Shown in pieces: positions 48,033-55,878 of a DNA stretch of 64,000 bases. The notes below the pieces were generated by a model. It ran no database searches and had not been told where the DNA came from. It saw only the letters and a list, made by a program, of their open reading frames with translations. The stretch's first letter is position 1, and each line of letters starts with the position of its first letter. Made by a program: the position numbers and the translations under genes. This DNA comes from Polyporus tsugae (Eukaryota > Basidiomycota > Agaricomycetes > Polyporales > Polyporaceae). Where the stretch lies: contig JAHRBS010000007.1 in NCBI GenBank assembly GCA_024305745.1, forward strand, positions 1,302,001-1,366,000. Reading direction: 5' to 3'.

Positions 48033-49791
48033 TTAGTCCAGAGAGATTCTTAGCTGCTCCAGCGGTATCGGGACAAACGAATCCAACAGGATCGAGCGCA
48101 ACGCAAGCTCCGCCTCCGTATGCGGCGGAACAAGCTGGCGCATCAGGTCCGGCCGCACTGACAGCTCTGGCAACATGGGGGTAATCGATCGTCAGCTAAG
48201 TCCGCTAGCGTACTCGCCACGAATAAACTAAGCACATACCCTCTCGAGTAAAGTCGAAGAGAGGTGGGAACTCCTTTCCGTTGGGCATCTTCGCACCTTC
48301 TTGCCGTAACTCGTCGAAGAATGGGTGGCACATGGCCTCGACCGCGCTCAACCGCGCCTCTGGCGTGTATTCAAGCAGCTTCGCCACCAAATCGATCGCC
48401 TCCGGTGCCGTGCGAGGCCGGAAGACCTGCAAGACCTCTTCTCAGTGGCTGTGCTACGCAGCTAGTTACTACCCGACGACGCACCTTGGAGAACGGGTGA
48501 GGCTTGATCTGTGGGAACTTGTGCTCCATGTAGTTCGGGTTCATCGTCTTGATCTGCTCCCGCGACGGAGTACCGAGCACCTTGATAATCTCGACCAGCT
48601 GGTCAATTCCACTCTCTCCTGGGAAGAGAGGCTGCCCGAGCATCAGCTCAGCCATGACACACCCGGTCGACCAGATGTCTGTTTGGAGAAAAAAAAAGCG
48701 TAAATTAATTGAAAACGCGCGAGATGTGAGAAGCGGACAATGTGACGAACCGATGTTGGTTGTATAGTTGGTCGCGCCGAAGATGAGCTCCGGGGCACGG
48801 TAGTAGCGAGAACAGATGTAGCTGACGTTGGGCTCGCCGGCGACGAGGATCTTGGCAGAACCAAAGTCGCAAAGCTTGAGGACGCCGGTGGCAGGGTTGA
48901 GGAGGAGGTTCTGAGGTTTAATGTCGCGGTGGCAGATGCCGATGGAGTGAATGTACATGAGGGAACGGAGGAGTTGGTACATATACAACTTGATCTGGAG
49001 CATGGGCATAGGCTGCTTGAGCTTGGCATAGTGCCGGCTGGCGCGATACACGGTTTCTGGGACATATTCGAGCACAAGGTTGAGGTACACTTCATCTTTC
49101 TTTCGGCCGGACTGCGTCAGTCGAAAATGCAGTTGAACAAGAGATGGGGAAAGATGGGTGCCAGGAAGAAGAGAATGGTGTGGCTGGGTGTGGGAAAAGT
49201 GGTGGAGCTCACCTTGTCACCATTAGAGTAGAAAAAGGCTTTAAGATCGACGACGTTGGGATGTGAGACGAGTCTCATGATCTGCAATTCACGGTTCTGG
49301 TGTGAACAGTGAACAAGAAAGGTTGGTTAGACGCGCTGGTGGCCGAAAGAGGAGGGAGAGGTTGGCGCACCTTGAACCTCTTGTCCTGCAAGACCTTCTT
49401 GATGGCAATGTCGTAGACGGGGTTCGAGTCCTCGAGGAGTTTTGCCTGGAAGACGATGCCGAAGGAGCCATTTCCGATGACTTTGCAGTTGGTGTAGATG
49501 AGATCACGGGTCTCTCCCGACTTGCCGTCGGAAGCGACGACCTTGACGATCTTGCGGGGATCGTCGACGGCTGTGGACAAGGAAAGGCAGAAAAAACAGA
49601 GGAATGAGGACCAGAGAGTCATCCATGGGCAAGAGAAGAAGAGGGAAACGGGCGATGGATGCGATGCAGTGATTTGAGGGCGCGAGGTGTGGTTGGGGGA
49701 ACAGGGCGGGGTATGGAGGGAGGAGAGAGTGTAAATGAAGAGAAAACGCACGAGAGATCTTGACGCCGTTGATGGGACCGTGGGTGGCCAT
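48033..49791 (-). CDS. GSK3: Glycogen synthase kinase 3 (GSK3/shaggy) Ser/Thr kinase
   Basis: Exons from an ATG at 49791 ([14 protein letters not shown]) join to about 390-400 residues. Seen in order: ATP loop [12 protein letters not shown]; catalytic Lys in [51 protein letters not shown]; and the activation loop [22 protein letters not shown] with the Tyr that GSK3 autophosphorylates. Then [21 protein letters not shown] and the C-terminal lobe, ending [17 protein letters not shown]3 phosphorylates primed substrates in metabolism, differentiation and cell-cycle control. No N-terminal extension is present. Confidence 0.97.
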
Positions 49792-50269
49792 CGAGAGAAA
49801 GAGATGATGCTACGGATACAGAGAATTGGTGCTCCTCGAGAGAAGGAGCGGGGTCGGGTCTTGGAGAAAGGAGAGAACGAGAGGGAAGATGGGGATTGCA
49901 GAGAGTAAAATCGTAGGGCGATGGGAGGGGGAGGGGAGAAGACGAGGGCGGGTGGGGAACGGACGAGGTGGATGGTCGGTAGGGCGGGGAGGAGGGGGTG
50001 GTCGGGGAGAAAGAGGAGAAGCCCTTCCGTTGCACCAGCCAGCACAGGCGCCCGTCCCCGGCGGTCACCAGACCAGAGCGCCACCTCCATCCACCGCCCC
50101 GCCCCCGCCCCCGCCAGTAACAGTCTGGGATGCGCATCGGCCTATGCTCACCCTCCCGCCCTCTGTCGGGCCACTCGCCCACGATGCCGCCCCGCCCGCC
50201 GCTCTTTCGGCCAGGCGGGACGAGCGAGTGCACGGTCACGGCCGCGTCGCGGGCACCGATTCTGGCTGC
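49792..50269. other. Upstream region of GSK3 up to the transposon nest
   Basis: 478 bp, strongly purine-rich (GGAGAG, GGGGAG) on the plus strand. It is the presumed GSK3 promoter and leader. It ends in TGC, which is repeated at 60359-60361 on the far side of the nested elements. Confidence 0.5.
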
Positions 50270-50277
50270 CACCGAGG

Positions 50278-51035
50278 GCAACCTCAAATGATTCCGCAGG
50301 AATCATTTGCAGAATAAGAAGCGGAGTGTGAAAATATGAACTTGGATATCAGAACCATTGAGAGGAACATTTACAATGATTCTCTCAGTGAATCCGGCAT
50401 TCAACCACAGGATACATATGGGAAGAATACAATGTGAATCTCAGATGATTTTTGGGATTATGTCTTGAGAGTAATGTAGGACCCATTTCCCATGATTCCG
50501 ACAGACTCATGGTGAAAATTTCCATATTAGGCAAATATCTACATGTTTCCGGAGGAATCATTTGGGGGACCATGTGTTATGGTGCCCGAATTTTTCGGTG
50601 CATGATTGCTCAGTCCAAATATTGCATTCATGTTATACATTGTCGGAAAACCCCCCGACCGCTTATCAGCGTGTATCACGCGTCTTGCGACTCGGCGCCC
50701 AATTTTGGGTGATTTTGGGGGCTTATAAGGGTTTATAACGCTGACACTCAGCTCATAAGCATCTATAAGCACTCATAAGCACTCATAAGCACTCAAAATC
50801 GCTCAAAATGTCTCAAAATCCGCCGTCAACCGTTGTCGCGTTACACGACGACTTATATGCGGTCATAAGCGGCTTCGGGGTTTTCCGACAATTACTTTCT
50901 GACTTTCATCGAATAATTCATCAGGAACCTTACGCTCTGGTTCTGCCATGTTTCCCAGTATCTCATTGAAAGATTATATTTTCACACTCCGCTTCTGATT
51001 CCACACATGATTTCGCAGGAATCATTGGAGGTTGC
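50278..51035. mobile_element. MITE-like element A with about 58-bp inverted repeats
   Basis: The left end (50278-50335) and the inverted right end (about 50978-51035) align without gaps at roughly 80-85%. Both start GCAACCTC and both contain AAGCGGAGTGTGAAAATAT. Each end contains its own palindrome, AATGATTCC-GCA-GGAATCATT on the left and a degraded copy on the right. Further ATGATTCC/GGAATCATT motifs lie inside at about 50374, 50491 and 50553, as expected of transposase-binding sites. There is no coding capacity. The exact ends and duplication are unclear because the flanks GCAAC/GTTGC are themselves inverted. Confidence 0.7.
50639..50892. mobile_element. MITE B (254 bp) inserted in MITE A
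   Basis: Perfect 16-bp inverted ends, ATTGTCGGAAAACCCC at the left and its complement at 50877-50892, with weaker pairing further in (CCGCTTAT). It is flanked by TAC on both sides (50636-50638, 50893-50895). It contains short tandem copies of GCACTCATAA (50759-50800) and TTATAAG-like motifs. No ORF. Confidence 0.75.
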
Positions 51036-51043
51036 AAAACTTC

Positions 51044-51058
51044 GAACCCACTCTGACC
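51044..51058 (+). repeat. Target-site duplication, left copy
   Basis: GAACCCACTCTGACC, repeated exactly at 52868-52882 immediately after a run of A. Confidence 0.9.
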
Positions 51059-51191
51059 ATCCCTTCTCTCCCTCGTACCACCACCATCCGGTGGGTGCCT
51101 ACATCCTTTACGCTACCTCTACCTATGTAGCGAGTACAGTACATCGGGGATCCTACACCCTCTTCCAATTCCTGGTCCCTGGGAGACCAAA

Positions 51192-52682
51192 ATGCATCCA
51201 AGTACTACCCGGGTGGGGACCGGGGGGTCAAGTGGTGTGCACCACACGCGCAGCGCGCCCCCCTTGTACCTACCCCCCACACACCTACCAGCGGACTTCC
51301 CAGCTCGTCTGGGGATGGCTGCCTTCACCCACTACACATACATCGAGAGCGAGCTGCCTTACAGGCCTCGCTCTCGAGCACACATCACCATGCTGGCGCA
51401 TCTTGCACTCATCATGTTGGACGACGACTGGATGTCCTTCCCCACTCTGGGGGAGAGCATAAGTCGCGACGGTCCCCCCTTTCAATTGATTATTGATCTC
51501 ATCGATCGTATCACGTGCAACATCGGTCCGCCCTTCCTCCCAATGGAGAGCGCGTTTCGGCTTCCCCCTTCACTCTTCACCGAGGTCCCCGTCCTCGTGG
51601 CAATTCACAATTCATACGATGACACGTGTGAGAACGTCCTGATGCATTTCCAGGGCACCCATGTGTTTCTCCGCCATTTCTCCGGCTTTATGGAGAACGA
51701 TCACACACAAGATGATCGGGAAATTCCCGAAGTGATTGCGGTCGGCACCAATGTGCTCTCGGCCGGATCGCTATCTCGAACACACCCGCGGGACAAAGTT
51801 TACCTCCCCGCTGACTCAGCATCAAACCAAGTCATCTGGACCCCCTTTTGGGAGCGGTTCAGCGACTCCCACTCATACAGCCGGATCTTGGAGATTGCCA
51901 ACTGGAACGCCCGTGTCTATGACATGCTGGCGATTGAGGCAGGCAATAATCCAAGAGACATCCCCAACAGCTGGCGGCTGTGGCCGAGTGTCCATGCCGA
52001 CCTCAGCCCGCCTTGCTGGCTCACGGAACACCGGCTTCGGGCCGCAGTTCCGGATGACCTTGAGTCTGAATGCTATGCATACAGACTCACTTCTTTCACA
52101 TGTCCATTCCACGGCGACTTCGTGGTTCAGCAGTACTATCACATACTCGCGCCTTGCATGCGCAAAGGCCGAGTCCGCACATACTGCCGCCGGCGTTGCG
52201 CCCCAGTTGTGCACCTGGAAGGCCCACCCCCCAACCGCGTGATTGGCTGCCAGCTCCCTGAGTGGCTGGTCGCGCTTGATCTGGACAAACTGCTGCCGTC
52301 AGCGCTGTCCCCTCGAGCCCCTCCCTGCACGCCGCCACCTTGTGCCGCAGCGTGCAACACTCCATCCGCAGACGTCGCACCCTGCATGCATCCTCCATTG
52401 GATCGCAGCACATCGATGGTCGACACGAAGCACACGGACACCACACCCTGCATGCTCCCACCGATGGAGCGCAGCATGCTGATCGCCCATATTGACCGAT
52501 ACCTGCGCCCCATCACGCAGGTTCACCATCACATGCTCGGGCCCACGGTGGGTAGAACGAAGAAAACTTGTCCCCACCCACGGACACCCGCCACAGACAT
52601 TGCCCAGGCGGACAAGCTTACAATTCCCGCGTCTGACGTGGAGGCTCCACCCCCTGGAACACAATCGTCGGGCCGGCGGTAA
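51192..52682 (+). CDS. Intronless 496-codon ORF of unknown function inside the retrocopy
   Basis: An uninterrupted frame from MHPSTTRVGTGGSSGVHH; a second likely start is MAAFTHYTYIESELPYRP at 51315. The central part looks like a folded domain (LLVxIHNSYDDTC-like VLVAIHNSYDDTCENVL, then MHFQGTHVFLRHFSGFME, EVIAVGTNVLSAGSL, TPFWERFSDSHSYSRILEI). The C-terminal 120 residues are Pro/Cys/Met-rich with two related units (DVAPCMHPPLDRS and DTTPCMLPPMERS). I find no reverse transcriptase, endonuclease, zinc knuckle or helicase motif, so it is not an evident LINE protein. It may be a cDNA copy of an intron-containing host gene elsewhere. The intact frame suggests recent insertion or selection. Function is not assigned. 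Confidence 0.6.
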   Translation: MHPSTTRVGTGGSSGVHHTRSAPPLYLPPTHLPADFPARLGMAAFTHYTYIESELPYRPRSRAHITMLAHLALIMLDDDWMSFPTLGESISRDGPPFQLIIDLIDRITCNIGPPFLPMESAFRLPPSLFTEVPVLVAIHNSYDDTCENVLMHFQGTHVFLRHFSGFMENDHTQDDREIPEVIAVGTNVLSAGSLSRTHPRDKVYLPADSASNQVIWTPFWERFSDSHSYSRILEIANWNARVYDMLAIEAGNNPRDIPNSWRLWPSVHADLSPPCWLTEHRLRAAVPDDLESECYAYRLTSFTCPFHGDFVVQQYYHILAPCMRKGRVRTYCRRRCAPVVHLEGPPPNRVIGCQLPEWLVALDLDKLLPSALSPRAPPCTPPPCAAACNTPSADVAPCMHPPLDRSTSMVDTKHTDTTPCMLPPMERSMLIAHIDRYLRPITQVHHHMLGPTVGRTKKTCPHPRTPATDIAQADKLTIPASDVEAPPPGTQSSGRR

Positions 52683-52848
52683 GACAGCAAATTACCGACC
52701 AGCCCTCCCTACCACTCCTGGCCTCTGGCTGTGGTCCTACTTGTGCGCAAGCACATGCATCAACCGAACGTAGGATACCGGGAGACGCACTGCTTTTAGT
52801 TAAATAAGCTCCTCATATACTACAGTACTGCCGACATCCTGAGATTAT

Positions 52849-52867
52849 AAAAAAAAAAAAAAAAAAA
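52849..52867 (+). repeat. Poly(A) tail of the retrocopy
   Basis: Nineteen A residues abutting the right target-site duplication. Confidence 0.9.
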
Positions 52868-52882
52868 GAACCCACTCTGACC
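52868..52882 (+). repeat. Target-site duplication, right copy
   Basis: Exact copy of 51044-51058, directly after the A-run. Confidence 0.9.
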
Positions 52883-53272
52883 GCGCACGTCCGGCGGAGT
52901 CCGGCAGAGTCTTAGCACGCGTGAGGCCGCCAATCTGAGAAGCTGTGAAGTGCCCTCCCGCCCTCCGCCTGCTTGCTTGCGGCATTGTGCAACAACGTCG
53001 GGCATTGTCTTCCATGCGTTTGGGTGATACTTACATCAGGCCTAAGTCCCTGTAGTCCTAGGTGGGGGACCACCCCTGCACCAGACTTACACCCTTCCCA
53101 CCCATCAATTGTGTGTACTCATTGAAGGCAGTGTTTGATTTTGGTACTAAGTAGACATCCAGGCCGACTTGAAGGAAATAAGTAAAGGAGTGTGGCGGCT
53201 CTGAATCCAAGTAGCACCCCTGGATATGGAAGACACGCGTGATGTAGATAATCATATATAGTTCCTCAATAA
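52883..53272. other. Residual left interior of the outer element
   Basis: 390 bp between the retrocopy and the copia element. It starts with the continuation of the outer inverted repeat (GTCCGGCGGAGTCCGG). The rest has no coding frame I can support. Confidence 0.5.
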
Positions 53273-53277
53273 CACTC

Positions 53278-53808
53278 TGTTGGACTTTGAGCTATTAGGG
53301 TACGGACTTATCCGGACACGAGGCTATGCGACCACATGGCACTTAGCCAATGCTATGCATCTTACTTACCGTATTTAGGTTTCTCTCTCATATTATTGTT
53401 GTAGAGGTCCGGAGACGTCTGGAATCTTCTTGGACAATCCATACTGCTCTAGAATAGTCTAGGTAGTTCTATGCTTACTCACTCTATGGTGCAATATTGC
53501 ACAATCCTTTACTCATTGTCTTACTCATGCATACATGTGACTTCTTTATCGCTTACTCATGCACTCCCTACTGTAGTATATAAGGACTGCATTCTCTGCT
53601 CCTGCTCTTCAGTCGTTCACTCACTGACTGAAGAGTAAGTACTATACTTGCCTCTCTCTTACTTGTAGTTACTAACTTTACCTTAGTCTCTCTGTGTTTG
53701 ACTTACAGGTACTTGATAACATACAATCTAGTCGTTCACTCACTGACTGAAGATCTCTGTGTTTGACTTACAGTCGGAACCCTTGCCCTCACAGCCTTGA
53801 GTTCATCA
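53278..53808 (+). repeat. 5' LTR
   Basis: Starts TGTTGGACTTTGAGC and ends GTTCATCA. It contains a TATA box, an internal 24-bp direct repeat (53611-53634 and 53730-53753) and a second 20-bp direct repeat (53689-53708 and 53754-53773). Between them lies an intron-like segment with donor GTAAGT (53635), branch-like TACTAAC (53670-53676) and acceptor TTACAG (to 53708). Confidence 0.95.
53577..53585 (+). promoter_or_regulatory. LTR TATA box
   Basis: TATATAAGG inside the 5' LTR, repeated in the 3' LTR. Transcription of the element probably starts 25-35 bases downstream, which places the direct repeats at or after the start of the transcript. Confidence 0.65.
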
Positions 53809-53832
53809 GGTTATGAGCCCTGCGCTCTGACC
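53809..53832 (+). promoter_or_regulatory. Primer binding site matching a methionine tRNA anticodon arm
   Basis: Directly after the LTR, 24 bases starting GGTTATGAGCCC. The complement reads GCAGGGCTCATAACC, the anticodon stem-loop of a CAT-anticodon tRNA, preceded by GGTCAGAGC as in a D-arm. Pairing is therefore to the middle of the tRNA and not its 3' end. This is the half-tRNA priming mode known for Drosophila copia and yeast Ty5. The exact tRNA of this species is not checked. Confidence 0.7.
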
Positions 53833-54783
53833 TTGTCACTCGTCGACTCTCTCCTCGCGCGCGCAACTCTTTTGTCGACTTCCACTGCTCTCACTCTGTG
53901 CACTCATCCCCCACTTTCCTCTAGCTCTTGACTGTGCCCGCCGACACTGCTGCCAGGGTGACTTTGCACACACCGTGCCCCTGAGCACTTTTATCTAGTA
54001 GTTGTATATCCCTCTGTACCACCTATTGTGCTTTCAAGGCACACAGGTTTCAGGCATCCCTGAGCCAGGCCACGCACTTGCGCCCGCCAGCTCTTGTACC
54101 GGCGACAATTAGTGTCGTTAGGACTGGAGGACAACCGTTCGGACCCTCCTTACTATAGCCTTTTACATACACTATCTAGACTTCACGGGCATAGTTGGCG
54201 ACTTCTATCTGGGCTGCAGGGAACTCCAACTTCCTTGTAGTTTGGCACTCCTCAATAGGTGTTCCCATCTACGTCGCTCTTGTGCACAGAGCTCTCCCTT
54301 CCTACATCACACTTCAAATCTCTAGGCTGTTTTGGATCCGGTTCCGACAGACCACTCTTCGGGATCAGAGGTCGAGAACCTTGTTGACGAAGACTCCAAT
54401 TCAACGTCATCAGGTCCTGATTGTGTCAACTTTCCTCATGTCTTTGACCTCGACGAGCGGCAGGATTACCACTACGACGAGGAATCAAACAATCCTGGTT
54501 GGTATCCCTGTGCTACTACACCCTGCCCTCACGTTATGACTTCTGTGGAGAGCTACCTAGCGTAGATTTTGAAACTGCTTGGGAACCCATTTCAGCTCTC
54601 CAAGAATCCTCTCCAAGGTCTCTGTCGGATCTTCCTCCTCTTCCCGCTCCAACCGGTGAAGAAACCACTTTCCTCGCATACTCTCCTTTGTCCTCACCTG
54701 CGCAACTCAGCATAGAACTCCCTCCTCTCGAAACTCCATCCTTTACCTCTGATGACGACAACTTCTTCCTCCTTACTGTCACC
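53833..54783 (+). other. Leader of the retrotransposon
   Basis: Between primer site and gag start. A frame at 54332-54565 encodes an acidic stretch (SEVENLVDEDSNS ...). A second frame, open from 54499, runs into gag. These may be remnants of a longer N-terminus split by an indel near 54.5 kb. C/T-rich stretches at 53.9 kb could serve as splice acceptors. Confidence 0.4.
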
Positions 54784-55878
54784 ATGGGAGATAACGTCAA
54801 AGCTGACTCCATTCCCCTCCTTGCAACCTCCGCTCAGTATCCTAACTGGTCTGCCCAGATGAAGGGTTTCCTCATCATGGTTGGTGCCTGGGACATTGTC
54901 AAGTCTGATCTGGGAACCACACCCGCAGACGCGACAGCTGCTCAAAGGCGCGCTGACCTCGTAAACAAGGCTACCGGTGCAATTGTCATGCGCACTGACA
55001 AGGACCTCCATTGTCATCTCTTCGATGATGCAGACAACCCCAAGAAGCCTCACGAGATGTGGGCCACCCTCAAGTCCCAGCTCGGCAAGACTGATGCTGC
55101 GGACACCTGGAGCAAGTTTGAGGCAGTTATCGGAATGGAACGTCTCTCGGATCAGAAGCCACTCAAGGATCAGCTCAGTCGCCTTGAGGCTCGCCTGAAG
55201 GACATTGCTGATGGCGGACTCAAGTTGGAAGAGAACATGAAGGCCCTCCTCGTTCTCTCCAAGATCCCTGAGTCTTACCGCACCCTCATCTCTGGCCTCC
55301 TCTCGTCCATCGAGTTGAAAGACTTGAAGGTCGAAACGGTCATCAACAAGACTGTCTCCGAGGAAAGTGTGCGGAAGACTGGCTCCATTGGTTCTTCGGC
55401 CTCTCGCGTGTCTACTACCAAGCCCAAGAAGAAAGGCCCTTGTGGTCACTGTGGCGGTAAGACGCATGATGAGTCTTCTTGTTGGAAGAAGTATCCCGAC
55501 AAGAAACTGAAGAATGGGGGGAATAACAATGGCAAAAAGGACAAAGGCAAAGGCACCTCGCATGCTCATAATGCTAACACCACAGACAATGTCGCTTCTG
55601 TACTTGTAACTACATCCGCTGCTGAGTCTTCACAATTGATCATTGCATCCCACTATGTTGTGGCTTCGGCCCTTGAGGGATACAACTCAACAACTTGGCT
55701 GATGGATTCAGATGCATCAGAGCACATTACATTCAACATGAACGACTTCTCGACCTACAAACCTTTCAATACTCCCATGCTCTTCTCAACCGTGGCCAAT
55801 GGCACTCAAATCCATGACTTAGGTGCTGGGACAGTTCGAGGTCGTGTTCGTGTTGATGATCGGTTGAGACTGAGTTGA
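54784..55878 (+). CDS. Retrotransposon Gag and start of protease
   Basis: Starts MGDNVKADSIPLLATSAQYP; the frame is also open upstream to 54499. The capsid-like UBN2/Retrotran_gag region (YPNWSAQMKGFLIMVGAWD ... LEARLKDI ... KIPESYRTLISGLLSSI) is followed by a CCHC zinc knuckle (CGHCGGKTHDESSC). The protease site is WLMDSDASEHIT, where the family has D-S/T-G; the Gly is replaced by Asp. The frame then stops at 55878 after RVDDRLRLS. Family members continue into integrase in one frame, so a frame break has happened here. Gag packages the RNA; the protease would process the polyprotein. Confidence 0.88.
   Translation: MGDNVKADSIPLLATSAQYPNWSAQMKGFLIMVGAWDIVKSDLGTTPADATAAQRRADLVNKATGAIVMRTDKDLHCHLFDDADNPKKPHEMWATLKSQLGKTDAADTWSKFEAVIGMERLSDQKPLKDQLSRLEARLKDIADGGLKLEENMKALLVLSKIPESYRTLISGLLSSIELKDLKVETVINKTVSEESVRKTGSIGSSASRVSTTKPKKKGPCGHCGGKTHDESSCWKKYPDKKLKNGGNNNGKKDKGKGTSHAHNANTTDNVASVLVTTSAAESSQLIIASHYVVASALEGYNSTTWLMDSDASEHITFNMNDFSTYKPFNTPMLFSTVANGTQIHDLGAGTVRGRVRVDDRLRLS

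Larger units (their letters stand above)
51059..52867 (+). mobile_element. Polyadenylated retrocopy (processed gene copy or LINE-like insert)
   Basis: 1,809 bp bounded by perfect 15-bp direct repeats (51044-51058 and 52868-52882) and ending in 19 A residues (52849-52867) directly against the right repeat. This is the signature of an mRNA reverse-transcribed into the genome at a target nick. It contains one long intact ORF with a 133-base leader. AATAAG lies about 45 bases before the A-run, as a polyadenylation signal would. It interrupts the left inverted end of the outer element. Confidence 0.85.

Noticed and set aside
53611..53773. CRISPR-like direct repeats
   Set aside because: Only two copies of each repeat, within an LTR of a eukaryotic retrotransposon; no spacers or cas genes.
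54694..55569. 291-codon minus-strand frame inside the retrotransposon
   Set aside because: Antisense shadow of Gag; no recognisable domain.
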